Assembly: GCA_017744285.1 (NCBI GenBank)
Contig: JAGIBP010000014.1
Coordinates: 1 to 64,000 of the forward strand
Reading direction: 5' to 3'
Origin: Variovorax sp.
GTDB lineage: Bacteria; Pseudomonadota; Gammaproteobacteria; Burkholderiales; Burkholderiaceae_C
Length of the DNA: 64,000 nt
The notes below the pieces were generated by a model. It had not been told where the DNA came from and did not search any database. It saw only the letters and a program-made list of their open reading frames with translations. Positions 18,514 to 27,781 of this stretch are shown here, one piece after another; positions within the stretch are counted from its first letter, which is position 1; the number at the start of each line of letters is the position of its first letter. Both the position numbers and the translations under genes were made by a program.

Positions 18514-18699
18514 CTAATCCAGGGTTTTCTTCACGGCCCCCACCCCCAGCGCCGCCAGAACGAGGAACACGATCGTCAGGATCAAGAACAGCCCGAAGAG
18601 AACCTTGGCGATGCCGGCCGCCCCTGCGGCCACACCACCAAAGCCCAGGGCGCCGGCGATCAGCGAGATCACGGCAAACACGATGGCGTACTTCAACAT
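18514..18699 (-). CDS. DUF1328 small membrane protein
   Basis: 61 residues: [20 protein letters not shown] then [20 protein letters not shown] and a third hydrophobic run, ending VGAVKKTLD. The Gly-rich [18 protein letters not shown] segment is the family signature. DUF1328 proteins are about 54-60 residues with two membrane helices and unknown function, often stress-induced. The start at 18699 fits this length; an upstream in-frame ATG at 18738 would add 13 polar residues. Confidence 0.85.
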   Translation of the reverse strand: MLKYAIVFAVISLIAGALGFGGVAAGAAGIAKVLFGLFLILTIVFLVLAALGVGAVKKTLD

Positions 18700-18876
18700 G
18701 CGTGGACTCCTTGCGATGACGACCACCGCAGCCAGCAAAGCTTAGGAATCGGCCCTGGGCGACCTCATAGTCGGCCCGCGCGAGCCACCGTAGGACAACA
18801 ACGCGCAGGCCGTGAACCGGCTAGCATCGGTGTCCCTTTCCACAACACACATCGACACTCCCACGGAGGTTTTCGC

Positions 18877-19485
18877 ATGAAGCTGTACTACTCGCCAGGC
18901 GCCTGCTCGCTGTCTCCCCACATCGCGCTGCGCGAAGCCGGATTGGCGTTCGAGCCCGTCCTCGCCAGCACCAAGAGCCACAAGCTGCAGGACGGCACGG
19001 ACTACTACGGCATCAACCCCCTCGGCTACGTGCCGATGCTGGAACTCGACGACGGCACGCGCCTGCGCGAAGGCCCGGCCATCGTGCAGTACATCGCCGA
19101 CCTGGCGCCCACCAAGAACCTCGCGCCGGCGAACGGCACCCTGCCGCGCTATCGCCTGCAGGAATGGCTCACCTTCATCGGCACGGAGATCCACAAGACC
19201 TTCTCGCCGCTGTTCAATCCGAACATGCCGGAAGAAGCCAAGGCGATCTTCAAGGCCAAGCTCCAGCAGCGCTACGAATGGCTCGACGGGCAGCTCGCGG
19301 GCAGGGAATTCGTCATGGGCGAACACTTCACCGTCGCGGACGGCTACCTGTTCACCGTCACGAACTGGACCAAGCCGATGAACATCGACCTGAGCGGCTA
19401 CCCGAACGTCCAGGCCTGGCACGCCCGCATCGCGGCGCGGCCGGCCGTGCAGGAAGCGATGAAGGCGGAAGGCCTCATCAAGTAA
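18877..19485 (+). CDS. gstA: Glutathione S-transferase, beta class
   Basis: 202 residues. The thioredoxin-like N-terminal domain MKLYYSPGACSLSPHIALRE has Cys10 in PGACS, the catalytic residue of beta-class enzymes. NPLGYVPMLELDDGTRLREG carries the cis-proline and glutathione-binding segment. The helical C-terminal domain ends in EFVMGEHFTVADGYLFTVTN. Length equals E. coli GstA. It conjugates or reduces electrophiles with glutathione. GGAGG lies 8 bases before ATG 18877. It converges with the MFS gene. Confidence 0.93.
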   Translation: MKLYYSPGACSLSPHIALREAGLAFEPVLASTKSHKLQDGTDYYGINPLGYVPMLELDDGTRLREGPAIVQYIADLAPTKNLAPANGTLPRYRLQEWLTFIGTEIHKTFSPLFNPNMPEEAKAIFKAKLQQRYEWLDGQLAGREFVMGEHFTVADGYLFTVTNWTKPMNIDLSGYPNVQAWHARIAARPAVQEAMKAEGLIK

Positions 19486-19523
19486 GAGCCCGGGAACTTG
19501 CTTCGAGAGCCGCCGGCGGCCGT

Positions 19524-20756
19524 TCAGCCGATCGCCAGCGGCTTCTGCCTCGACGCAAGCAGCGCCCCGATCCAAAGGGTCACCGCCGAGGCCACCAACC
19601 CTCGCGCGAGACCCCCGGGGCCGTCGGCGATCCAGCCCGTCACGGTCGGGCCGACGATCTGGCCCAGCGCGAACACGATCGTGAAGGCGCTGATCCCCGT
19701 GGCCCATTGCGAGGCCGGCAGGTTGTGGCGGACGAGCGCCGTCGTCGACGCCACCACCGACAGGAACACCGCGCCGAACAGCAGTCCCGAGGCCATGGTG
19801 AGCGGCCAGGACGGGCTGACCACCGCCAGCATGGTCGCGACCCCGAGCAAGGCATTGAGGACGGCCTGCGGTCCGCCGCCTCGAAAGCGATCGAGCAGCC
19901 CCGACCACAGCCGCGACGAGGCCACGCACGCCAGCCCCAGCAGCGTATAGAACAGCGTGACGTCACCCGGGCCCGCGCCCTGCTCGCGCAGCAGGGCGAT
20001 CACGAAAGTCATGTAGCCGATGTACCCGGCCCCGAAAAGCAGATAGCCCCCCAGCGCCCATCCGAAACGCCGCACCTGGACCTGCGCCTGCACCGGCGTG
20101 GCCGGTGCGGTGCCCGATGGCGGCGAAGCCACCGGCGCATGCGCATCGCGCGGCATGGCGCGCGGGGCGAGCGCGAGCACGCCGGTCGCCACGAAGCTCG
20201 CGAGTCCGAGCCCCCACCACGCCCAGGCCCAGCCGCGGGATGTGCCCGAAGCCGCTTCGAGCACCGCCGGCACCAGGAGCGCCGACAGCATGATGCCGAG
20301 CCCCGTGCCGCCGTAGTAAAGCCCCAGCAGGAAACCCGCGCGCGTCGGCTGCAGCGACCCGAGCCGCGCGGCGAGCAACCCGCCGGCCACGAACACCCAG
20401 GCGCTCGCAAGCCCGGCCAGCAGGCGCTGTACCAGCAGGGGCAGCGCGGCCGCGAGAAAGCCGCTCGCCACCATGAACACACTGGCCAGGATCGACCCAC
20501 CCACCAGCAGGCGCATCGGCCCCAGGCGCCGCATCAGCGCGGGCATCGTCAGCGCACCGAGCAGGTAGCCGGCGGCATTGGCGGTGTTCATGCCGCCGGC
20601 CAATGCGTAGCTCCAGCCGAGGTCCTCGCGCATCGGCGGCAGCAACAGCGCGTACGAGAAGCGCGTGATCCCGAGCGAGACCGCCGCTCCGAGCGACAGC
20701 GCCAACGCGAGCTTCAGGACATGGGCAGGCGTGGGCGTGGCGGCGTTCGACGTCAT
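19524..20756 (-). CDS. MFS transporter, YbfB/YjiJ family
   Basis: About 410 residues from MTSNAATPTPAHVLK, with twelve hydrophobic segments. SLGITRFSYALLLPPMREDLG and WSYALAGGMNTANAAGYLLGA are the family signature (helices 1-2). An Ala/Pro/Thr linker (VASPPSGTAPATPVQAQVQV) separates the halves, then YLLFGAGYIGYMTFVIALLR. The family is of unassigned substrate. The start at 20756 avoids an unlikely 22-residue polar extension. It is divergent from nemA across 113 bases. Confidence 0.86.
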   Translation of the reverse strand: MTSNAATPTPAHVLKLALALSLGAAVSLGITRFSYALLLPPMREDLGWSYALAGGMNTANAAGYLLGALTMPALMRRLGPMRLLVGGSILASVFMVASGFLAAALPLLVQRLLAGLASAWVFVAGGLLAARLGSLQPTRAGFLLGLYYGGTGLGIMLSALLVPAVLEAASGTSRGWAWAWWGLGLASFVATGVLALAPRAMPRDAHAPVASPPSGTAPATPVQAQVQVRRFGWALGGYLLFGAGYIGYMTFVIALLREQGAGPGDVTLFYTLLGLACVASSRLWSGLLDRFRGGGPQAVLNALLGVATMLAVVSPSWPLTMASGLLFGAVFLSVVASTTALVRHNLPASQWATGISAFTIVFALGQIVGPTVTGWIADGPGGLARGLVASAVTLWIGALLASRQKPLAIG

Positions 20757-20869
20757 GGGGTGCGGCCATTCTGCGACATCGCCTAGCAGCAAATCGACAA
20801 CCCCGCGACAGCGGGGATGCATCTCCCGGGTTTACCCTTTGCTCCGTTCTCAACAACAACCCGTCGAAC

Positions 20870-21973
20870 ATGTCTTCCCTCTTCGATCCGATCCAGGTTG
20901 GCGATCTGCATCTGCGCAATCGCGTGGTGATGGCGCCGCTCACGCGCAACCGCTCGCCCAACGCGATCCCGCGCGACATCACGGCCACGTACTACGCTCA
21001 GCGTGCGAGCGCCGGACTGCTGATCACCGAAGCCACCGCCATCAGCCACCAGGGCCAGGGCTATGCCGACGTCCCGGGCCTCTACGGCACCGAACAGCTC
21101 GATGCCTGGAAGCATGTGACCCAGGCGGTGCACGCCAAGGGCGGGAAGATCGTGGTGCAGCTTTGGCACGTGGGTCGCGTCTCGCACAGCGAACTGCAGC
21201 CCGACGGCGGCCAGCCGGTCGCGCCTTCCGCGATCGCCGCGAAGACCAAGACCGTGCTGATCAAGAACGGCGTGCCGACATTCACCGACACCTCCGTGCC
21301 CCGCGCCCTCGACGCCGCCGAACTGCCCGGCATCGTGCACAGCTATGCCGTGGCCGCGCGCAACGCGGTCGAGACCGCCGGATTCGACGGCGTGGAAGTC
21401 CACGGCGCGAACGGCTACCTGCTCGACCAGTTCCTCAAGACCAACAGCAACAAGCGCACGGACGACTACGGCGGCAGCATCGAGAACCGCGCCCGACTGC
21501 TGCTCGAAGTGACGCGCGCCGTGGTCGACGCCGTCGGCGGCGGCAAGACCGGCATCCGGCTGTCGCCGGTCACGCCCGCCAACGACGTGCACGACGACGA
21601 TCCGCAGCCGCTGTTCGACTACGTGGTGCGCCAGCTCGCGCCGCTGAACCTGGCCTACATCCACATCATCGAAGGCGCCACCGGCGGGCCGCGCGAGATC
21701 GCCGACCGCCCCTTCGACTACGAAGCGCTCAAGGCAGCCTATCGGAAGGCCGGGGGCAAGGGCGCGTGGATGGTGAACAACGGCTACGACAAGCCGCTCG
21801 CGGAAGCGGCCCTCAAGGAAGGCGACGACCTCGTCGCCTTCGGCAAGGCGTTCATCTCGAACCCGGACCTGGTGCGTCGCCTGCGCGAAGGCGCGCCGCT
21901 CAATGCGTGGGACAAGAACACCTTCTACGGGGGCGGCGAAGCAGGCTACACCGACTATCCCGCGCTCGCCTGA
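20870..21973 (+). CDS. nemA: Alkene reductase, Old Yellow Enzyme family (NemA-like)
   Basis: 367 residues, the NemA length. RNRVVMAPLTRNRSPNAIP is the FMN-binding start. HGANGYLLDQFLKTNSNKRT and DDYGGSIENRARLLLEV are the diagnostic OYE motifs, with the proton-donating Tyr region near YGTEQ. It reduces activated C=C bonds (enones, N-ethylmaleimide, nitro-esters) with FMN and NAD(P)H. Stop at 21973 overlaps by 19 bases the 3' end of the convergent sensor-kinase gene. Confidence 0.94.
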   Translation: MSSLFDPIQVGDLHLRNRVVMAPLTRNRSPNAIPRDITATYYAQRASAGLLITEATAISHQGQGYADVPGLYGTEQLDAWKHVTQAVHAKGGKIVVQLWHVGRVSHSELQPDGGQPVAPSAIAAKTKTVLIKNGVPTFTDTSVPRALDAAELPGIVHSYAVAARNAVETAGFDGVEVHGANGYLLDQFLKTNSNKRTDDYGGSIENRARLLLEVTRAVVDAVGGGKTGIRLSPVTPANDVHDDDPQPLFDYVVRQLAPLNLAYIHIIEGATGGPREIADRPFDYEALKAAYRKAGGKGAWMVNNGYDKPLAEAALKEGDDLVAFGKAFISNPDLVRRLREGAPLNAWDKNTFYGGGEAGYTDYPALA

Positions 21974-23346
21974 GCGTCCTGCGGCCCGAAGGCGAGGCTC
22001 ACGCGCAGGCCCCCGGCCTCCGAGGCCTTCGCGAAGCTCAGCTCCGCACCGAGCAGCTTCGCGTACCGGGCCACGATGGCGAGGCCGAGGCCGGCGCCTT
22101 CCCCGAGCTTCTGGCCCGCCGGCCCCTGCGTCCAGCGCTGCATCAGGTCGCGCTGCCCTGCCGCGGGGATGCCCGGCCCGTCGTCGACCACGCTCAGGGT
22201 GCGGCCATCCAGCTCGATCGTGATCGTCCGGCCGCCGTAGCGCAGCGCGTTGTCGATGAGGTTGTCGAGCGTGCCTTCGACCAGCGCGGCATTGGCCTGC
22301 ACCGTGACCGGCTCGTCCAGACCCAGGCCCCCCAGGTCCACGCCCTTGGCGTCCGCGCGCGCCAGATGCCGCATCACCGCCTCGCGCGCCAGCACGTCGA
22401 GCCGAAGCGGCTGGCGCTGCAGGCCGGTGCGCCCTTCGTCCGCCAACGCGAGCGCGAGCAGCTGGTCTACGAGATGACTGGCGCGCGCCTGGCTCGCCGC
22501 GATCTGCTCGAGCTGCTCGCGCCACACCGAGGGCGTGTGCTGCGCGAGCCCGTAGTCCGCCAGCGCGCGGATGCCCGCCAGCGGCGTGCGCAGCTCGTGC
22601 GCCACGTTGCCGGCGAACTCCCGCTGTGCCGACGCGCTCTGCGCCAGGCGATCGAGCAAGGCGTTGAGCGTGTCGGCCAGCTGCTCGAGTTCGCGCGAAC
22701 TGCGCGCGACCGGCACCGGCGTCAGGTCGCTCGCATTGCGCTTCTCCAGCGTCTGGCGCAGTTCGTCCAGCGGCCTCAGCTCGCGCCGGATCCCGCGCCA
22801 CAGCCAGGTGGCCAGCCAGGCGAGCAGCACCATCTGCGGCGCGATCGAATAGAGCAGCAACTGCCTCACCAGCACCCCGCGCGCAGCGGTGGTCTGGCCG
22901 ATCACGACATGGAACCTCGGCTCGCCCTCGTGGGTCAGCGCCACCGCGCGCAGCACCTTGCCGTCGTAACTGACGTAGGAAAAGTGATGTGGCTCATCGG
23001 CGCCGGGGAGCGGCGCCTTGAGGCCCGCATGGCCGGCAAGCAGGGAACCGTCGGCCCGCAGCACCGCGAAATACACCTGCTCCGTCTGGTCGAACAGCAG
23101 GTTCGTCACTTCGCGCGGCGTCAGCGGAAATTCGAGCCCGCTGTCGCCGGCATGCACATTGGCCGCGACCGCGTAGGCGTCGTCGAGCAAGGCACGGTCG
23201 AAGGCCTGACGGTTGAAGTAGCTCGCGACGTAGAGCGCCACCGCCGTACCGAGGAACCAGGTCAGCGCCAGCGGCAGCAGCACCTGGCGCAGCACGCTCG
23301 CGGTCAGCGACGGAGCCGCCGGGCCGCTCGGCGGGGCGATGGTCAC
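21955..23346 (-). CDS. Sensor histidine kinase (TctE-like)
   Basis: 463 residues from a GTG at 23346. An N-terminal membrane helix (LPLALTWFLGTAVALYVASY), a periplasmic 2CSK_N-like sensor region (about 40-165), a second helix (IAPQMVLLAWLATWLW), then a HAMP-like linker. The H-box is EFAGNVAHELRTPLAGIRAL; N box DNLIDNALRYG; G boxes VDDGPGIP and EGAGLGLAIVARY. The GTG overlaps the stop of the response regulator gene (GTGA), so the two are translationally coupled. The 2CSK_N sensor type is often linked to tricarboxylate uptake, but no tct genes adjoin. Confidence 0.9.
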   Translation of the reverse strand: MTIAPPSGPAAPSLTASVLRQVLLPLALTWFLGTAVALYVASYFNRQAFDRALLDDAYAVAANVHAGDSGLEFPLTPREVTNLLFDQTEQVYFAVLRADGSLLAGHAGLKAPLPGADEPHHFSYVSYDGKVLRAVALTHEGEPRFHVVIGQTTAARGVLVRQLLLYSIAPQMVLLAWLATWLWRGIRRELRPLDELRQTLEKRNASDLTPVPVARSSRELEQLADTLNALLDRLAQSASAQREFAGNVAHELRTPLAGIRALADYGLAQHTPSVWREQLEQIAASQARASHLVDQLLALALADEGRTGLQRQPLRLDVLAREAVMRHLARADAKGVDLGGLGLDEPVTVQANAALVEGTLDNLIDNALRYGGRTITIELDGRTLSVVDDGPGIPAAGQRDLMQRWTQGPAGQKLGEGAGLGLAIVARYAKLLGAELSFAKASEAGGLRVSLAFGPQDAQASAG

Positions 23347-24032
23347 CCCTCGGCTTCCAGCAGGTAGCCGATCCCTCGCAGTGTGCGGATGGCCGCGCCG
23401 CTGCCCACCAGCTTCTTGCGCAGCCGCGAGATGAAGGCCTCGAGCGCGTTGTCGCCGAGCGAGTCGTCGAAGCTCGACAGCTTGTCCGACAGCTCGCGCT
23501 TGCTGATGGTGCGGCCGGGCGGACTCATCAACTCCCACAGCACCTCGAATTCGCGGGCAGGAAGGTCGAGCGGCACGCTCCCGATGCCGAAGCGCCGCGC
23601 GCGGCGGTCCAGGCGCAGGCGCCCGAGCGTGGAAACGTCTTCCGTGCCCTGGGCGCGCCGCACGAGGGCGCGAAGCCTCGCTTCCACTTCGGCGAGATCG
23701 AAAGGCTTGCCCAGGTAGTCGTCCGCCCCGGCGTCGAGCCCGGCGATGCGCTCCTCGGTGCGGTCGCGGGCCGTGAGCACCAGCACCGGCGTGCGATCGC
23801 CGCGCGCCCGGGCCTGCCGCAGCGCGGTCAGTCCGCTGGACAGGCCGCTGGTCGGGCTGGACGTCGCCGGCAGGTTCAGGTCCAGCAGCACCGCATCGAA
23901 GCGCTGCACGCGCCAGAGGTGGTCCGCGTCCTCCACGCTCCCCGCCACGTCGACGCGGTGCCCCGCATCGGCCAGGCTGCGCAACACCACATCACGCAAA
24001 ACGGCATCGTCTTCGACCAGAAGGATTCGCAT
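23343..24032 (-). CDS. OmpR-family response regulator (TctD-like)
   Basis: 229 residues. Receiver domain MRILLVEDDAVLRDVVLRSL has acidic pocket Glu-Asp-Asp near residue 8; the phospho-acceptor lies in FDAVLLDLNLP, and TARD and GADDYLGKPF carry the Thr and Lys switch residues. The C-terminal winged-helix DNA-binding domain has LPAREFEVLWELM and LRKKLVGSGAAIRTLRGIGY. It has a longer-than-usual loop after the phospho-site (PATSSPTSGLSSG). Partner kinase overlaps downstream. Upstream lies the 440-base region proposed as origin. Confidence 0.92.
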   Translation of the reverse strand: MRILLVEDDAVLRDVVLRSLADAGHRVDVAGSVEDADHLWRVQRFDAVLLDLNLPATSSPTSGLSSGLTALRQARARGDRTPVLVLTARDRTEERIAGLDAGADDYLGKPFDLAEVEARLRALVRRAQGTEDVSTLGRLRLDRRARRFGIGSVPLDLPAREFEVLWELMSPPGRTISKRELSDKLSSFDDSLGDNALEAFISRLRKKLVGSGAAIRTLRGIGYLLEAEG

Positions 24033-24471
24033 GGCTTGGCAGAAAGAGAAAAAGGCAGGAGGGCCTGTTTGTACAGCATGCGCGCCCCGGCGGTGCGCCA
24101 TTGGCGCCACTACACGCAAGTCGCAGGCGGTGTCAAAGCACAACTCTGGGGACAGTTCCGGCACAAGCGAGAGGTTGTCCACAGCCTCACCGCGCCCGGC
24201 CGAGTTGTCCGCAATGGCGGCACACCGCGAAAGCGCGGCTGCGCACAATGAACAAGGAACCGCAAGTCGTTGTCAGGCATGAAGAAAAGCGGCATGTCCA
24301 CAGAAGACTGCGTCCTTTACCTACTACTACTAATCTAAATAAGAGAAATAGGAGAAAGGATAGGAACAGCCGTCGATTTCCTGGGCCCACCTTCGCGGCG
24401 CTGGACATTGCCACGGTGGAAAGGTTCAAACTCCGCCTCATCCCCCTCGTTTCATGGAAGGAGCCCCCGCG
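24033..24471. other. 439-base non-coding region, candidate chromosome replication origin
   Basis: No gene fits here. DnaA-box-like nonamers: TTGTCCACA at 24175-24183 (one mismatch to TTATCCACA), TTGTCCGCA at 24205-24213 and ATGTCCACA at 24294-24302 (two mismatches each). A short GC stretch then leads to TTTACCTACTACTACTAATC (24317-24336), resembling a DnaA-trio run, and an AT/purine-rich tract to about 24366. This is the box, GC-cluster, trio, AT order described for DnaA-trio origins. Most left-hand genes in the par block run leftwards and most right-hand genes run rightwards. Two parS sites lie 7-8 kb away. dnaA is not in the window, so the call is tentative. Confidence 0.4.
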
Positions 24472-24666
24472 ATGAGTCAGAAATTCCAGGTCACCGGCAT
24501 GAGTTGCGGCCATTGCGCCAATGTGGTGCAGAACGCCGTCCAGACCATCGATCCCCGAGCCCAGGTCACGGTCGACCTGGAGACGGGCCACGTCGATGTG
24601 GTGAGCGAGCATCCGCGCGCGGACATCATCGTGGCCATTGAGAACGCCGGATACAAAGCGCAGTAG
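24472..24666 (+). CDS. copZ: Heavy-metal-associated chaperone (CopZ-like)
   Basis: 64 residues: one HMA ferredoxin-like domain with GMSCGHCANVV (Cys12-x-x-Cys15), the metal-binding loop. Such chaperones carry Cu(I) to P-type ATPases or CueR. AAGGAG precedes the ATG by about 9 bases; an in-frame ATG at 24454 adds six residues and has no better site. No copper ATPase or regulator adjoins, so mercury or zinc cannot be excluded. Confidence 0.85.
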   Translation: MSQKFQVTGMSCGHCANVVQNAVQTIDPRAQVTVDLETGHVDVVSEHPRADIIVAIENAGYKAQ

Positions 24667-24777
24667 CGCGGCGGCGCTGCGCCGATGCGCAGCCGGAGGG
24701 AAACGCCTCGATAGAAGTTGAATACTTTATGTTTCAACGTGCAAAATGTGTCCTTTGTGCAGACACAACGAGGTGCC

Positions 24778-25548
24778 ATGCTCTCCAGCCTTTTGCCTGC
24801 CTCGGTGCGCGAGGCCGCGTACCGACGCAAGTTCCTGGAAAACCAGGACGAGAACCTGTTCATGGGTTCCTTCGAGAGCTTCGCCGCGGCCGAGGCGCAT
24901 GCGCCCACCGGCAAGGCCGTGGGCTATGACAACCCGCAGGCGGCGACCACGCTCTACAGCCACCAGATCTATTTCTACGACTACCCGGCGCTGTTCTGGC
25001 TCGGGCGCTCGATCGACAGCGGCCTGCGCACCGTGTTCGACCTGGGCGGACACATCGGCATCAAGTACTACGCGTTCCGGCGCGTGCTGAACTACCCGCC
25101 CGAGATGCAATGGACAGTCTGCGACGTACCCGGCGTGGTCAAGGCGGGCGAAGAGGTCGCGGCGCAGCGGCAGGTGACGCAGCAGCTCGATTTCACGACC
25201 GATTTCCGCAAGGCGAGCGGCTGCGACGTGCTGTATGCCTCGGGCAGCCTGCAGTACCTGCCCCAGCGCCTCTCGGAACTGCTCGCCGAAATGCCGGTGA
25301 AGCCCAAGCGCATCATCATCAACACGGCGGCGGTGCATCCCGAGAAGACGCTCTATACCCTCAACAGCATCGGCGTGGCGGTGTGCCCGTACCGCATCGA
25401 GCACCATGACCGCCTGTTCGCCGATCTCACGGGCGCGGGCTACGTCCGGCGCGACGCCTGGCGCAACGAAGGCAAGCCGATCGAGGTGCCCTTCGTGGAA
25501 GGGGGCGAGAAGCCCTACTACGCCGGCTGCTGCTTCGACATCGCCTGA
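24778..25548 (+). CDS. Putative methyltransferase, TIGR04325/LIC12133 family
   Basis: 256 residues. VFDLGGHIGIKYYAFRRVL is the glycine-rich SAM-binding-like loop; WTVCDVPGVVKAGEEVAAQR matches the second acidic strand of family members; VLYASGSLQYLPQRLSELLA is the third. The C-terminal segment GGEKPYYAGCCFDIA is aromatic/cysteine-rich. The family often occurs with polysaccharide biosynthesis genes, but here none adjoins. The start 24778 gives a normal N-terminus, preceded by GAGGTG. An AT-rich promoter-like region with a GTTGAA/TTCAAC inverted repeat (24717-24738) lies upstream. Confidence 0.72.
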   Translation: MLSSLLPASVREAAYRRKFLENQDENLFMGSFESFAAAEAHAPTGKAVGYDNPQAATTLYSHQIYFYDYPALFWLGRSIDSGLRTVFDLGGHIGIKYYAFRRVLNYPPEMQWTVCDVPGVVKAGEEVAAQRQVTQQLDFTTDFRKASGCDVLYASGSLQYLPQRLSELLAEMPVKPKRIIINTAAVHPEKTLYTLNSIGVAVCPYRIEHHDRLFADLTGAGYVRRDAWRNEGKPIEVPFVEGGEKPYYAGCCFDIA

Positions 25549-25593
25549 GGTGCGCTCCGGGGCCATCGCGTCGCCCCGGCTACCATCCGGGGC

Positions 25594-26337
25594 ATGCTTT
25601 TCAATCCCCGGATCCTGATCGCCGAGGACGAATCCGGCATTGCCGACACCCTGCAGTACGTGCTGCGCACCGACGGCTTCGCGCCGGTGTGGTGCGCGAC
25701 CGCGCAGGAGGCGATCGCGCAGTTCGTGGCCGAGCCGCCGGCGCTCGCGATCCTCGACATCGGCCTGCCGGACATGAACGGCTTCGAGCTCTTCAAGCGG
25801 CTGCAGGCCCTGCCCGGCGGCGCCGAGGTGCCGATGCTGTTCCTGACCGCGCGTAGCGACGAGATCGACCGCGTGGTCGGGCTGGAGCTCGGCGCGGACG
25901 ACTATGTCGCCAAGCCCTTCTCGCCGCGCGAACTGGTGGCGCGGGTGCGGACCATCCTGCGCCGCAGCGGCCGCCACGCAAACGGCGCGCCCGCCACGAC
26001 GCCTGCCGCCGCGCCTTCGCAAGCGCCCTCCCCCGGCCTGCCCTTCGCGGTCGACACCGAACGCATGCAGATCCGCTATTACGGCCGGCTGCTGGAGCTC
26101 TCCCGCTACGAGTACGGCCTGCTGCGCCTCATGGTCCAGCGGCCGGGCCGCGTCTTCACGCGCGACGAACTGCTGCGCCTGGTGTGGGACGAATCCAGCG
26201 AGAGCTACGACCGCACGGTCGACGCCCACGTCAAGACCCTGCGCGCCAAGCTCAAGGCGATCGCGCCGGACGTCGAAGCGATCCGCACGCTGCGGGGTAC
26301 CGGTTACGCGCTGAACGAAGAACTCCCGCCGGCCTGA
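25594..26337 (+). CDS. creB: Response regulator CreB
   Basis: 247 residues, OmpR family. Receiver: ILIAEDESGIADTLQYVLR, phospho-Asp in LAILDIGLPDMNGFELFKRL, and GADDYVAKPFSPREL. A 30-residue Ala/Pro linker precedes the winged-helix domain, which has LSRYEYGLLRLM, RPGRVFTRDELL and VDAHVKTLRAKLKAI. The ADTLQYVLRTDGF segment and the partner kinase point to CreB rather than another paralogue. In E. coli CreB binds TTCAC-N6-TTCAC. One such site lies at 32226-32241. creC starts 4 bases after the stop. Confidence 0.88.
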   Translation: MLFNPRILIAEDESGIADTLQYVLRTDGFAPVWCATAQEAIAQFVAEPPALAILDIGLPDMNGFELFKRLQALPGGAEVPMLFLTARSDEIDRVVGLELGADDYVAKPFSPRELVARVRTILRRSGRHANGAPATTPAAAPSQAPSPGLPFAVDTERMQIRYYGRLLELSRYEYGLLRLMVQRPGRVFTRDELLRLVWDESSESYDRTVDAHVKTLRAKLKAIAPDVEAIRTLRGTGYALNEELPPA

Positions 26338-26341
26338 CAGG

Positions 26342-27781
26342 GTGACGCGCAGAACACGCATCTTCATCGGCATCCTGCTGATCTACACGGCGGGCATCGC
26401 CTTGCTGCTGTATCGCGTGGTGTCCGACATCGACCCGCGCTACCGCGAGTCGGCGGAGGAATCGCTGGTCGAGACCTCGCAGCTCATGGCGAGCCTGATC
26501 GAGCAGGACGTGATCGCGGGCGCCATCAACATCTCGCGGCTCGAGCCGCTGTTCCGCTCGGTCTATGCGCGGCGCTTCTCGGCGCAGATCTACAACCTGC
26601 ACAAGAACCGGGTCGAGCTGCGCATGTACGTCACCGACCGCTCGGGCCGGGTCCTCTTCGACTCGCTGGGCCGCAACACCGGCGCCGATTTCTCGCAGCG
26701 CACCGACGTGAGCCGATCGCTGGCCGGGGTCTACGGTGCGCGCACCTCGCGCGACATCGCGAGCGATCCGCTCACCTCGGTGATGTACGTCGGCGCGCCG
26801 ATCCGATGGGGCAACGAGATCGTCGGCGTGGTCACGGTCGGCAAGCCGGTGCGCAGCTTCGGCCAGTTCGTGGAGGACGCGCGCGCGCGCACGCTGTGGG
26901 TGGGCGTGGGTTCGGCCTTCGCGCTGCTGGTGGGGGCGATCATCATCTCGATCTGGCTGGTGCGGCCGTTCGGGTTGATCTCGGACTACGTCGGCTGGCT
27001 GCGCAGCCAGCGCAGCCTGAGCCTCTCGCGCATGGTGCGGCGCGCGCTCGACACGCTGCGTGGCGGCCTGCGCGAGATGCGCGATGCGCTCACCGGCCGC
27101 AACTACGTGGCCGATTACGTGCAGACCTTCACGCACGAGGTGAAGAGCCCGCTGTCGGCGATCCGCGGCGCGGCCGAGCTGATCCAGGAGCCTTCGATGC
27201 CGCAGGCCGAGCGCGAGCGCTTTCTTGCCAACATCGCGCACGAGACGCAGCGCATCCAGGAAATCGTCGACCGCATGATGGAGCTCACCGCGCTCGAGAC
27301 GCGGCGTGCGCTCGAACGCAGCGAGCCGGTGGCACTGGCGCCGCTCCTGCGCGAGATCGGCGCGGGGGCGCAGGCGGCGGCCGCCCGGCGCGAGATCCGC
27401 ATCAACGTCGCGATCCACCACGAGGCGCGCGTCGAAGGCGATCCCTTCCTGCTGCGCCGCGCGATCAGCAACCTGCTCGACAACGCGATCGACTTCTCGC
27501 CGGACGGCGCCGAAGTGCTGCTCGCGCTGGAAGCCGAGGGCCGCCGCGCGCGGATCACCGTGCGCGACCGCGGCCCCGGCATTCCGGACTACGCGAAGGA
27601 CAAGGTCTTCGAGAAGTTCTATTCACTGGCGCGGCCGCACAGCCGCAAGAAGAGCACGGGCCTGGGCCTCGCCTTCGTGAAGGAGATCGCCGCCCTTCAC
27701 CGGGGCCGCGTGGAGCTGGTCAATGCGCCGCGAGGCGGCGCGCAGGCCACGCTCACCCTGCCGCTGCTTTCGCATCACTGA
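26342..27781 (+). CDS. creC: Sensor histidine kinase CreC
   Basis: 479 residues from GTG 26342. First membrane helix IFIGILLIYTAGIALLLYRV; periplasmic sensor (about 30-185) containing RLEPLFRSVYARRFSAQIYN and MYVTDRSGRVLFDS, typical of CreC; second helix near 185-205; HAMP. H-box YVQTFTHEVKSPLSAIRGAA; N box NLLDNAIDFSPDG; G boxes VRDRGPGIPDYAKDKVFEKF and STGLGLAFVKEI. It lacks an adjacent creD or creA. Stop overlaps by 7 bases the convergent gene 27775-28392. Confidence 0.9.
   Translation: MTRRTRIFIGILLIYTAGIALLLYRVVSDIDPRYRESAEESLVETSQLMASLIEQDVIAGAINISRLEPLFRSVYARRFSAQIYNLHKNRVELRMYVTDRSGRVLFDSLGRNTGADFSQRTDVSRSLAGVYGARTSRDIASDPLTSVMYVGAPIRWGNEIVGVVTVGKPVRSFGQFVEDARARTLWVGVGSAFALLVGAIIISIWLVRPFGLISDYVGWLRSQRSLSLSRMVRRALDTLRGGLREMRDALTGRNYVADYVQTFTHEVKSPLSAIRGAAELIQEPSMPQAERERFLANIAHETQRIQEIVDRMMELTALETRRALERSEPVALAPLLREIGAGAQAAAARREIRINVAIHHEARVEGDPFLLRRAISNLLDNAIDFSPDGAEVLLALEAEGRRARITVRDRGPGIPDYAKDKVFEKFYSLARPHSRKKSTGLGLAFVKEIAALHRGRVELVNAPRGGAQATLTLPLLSHH

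Noticed and set aside
21955-21973. Frameshift at the nemA/kinase junction
   Set aside because: Both genes end normally; it is a 19-base convergent overlap.
24033-24471. Short open frames in the origin-like region
   Set aside because: They have atypical composition, no plausible starts or homologous motifs, and conflict with the regulatory-looking sequence.
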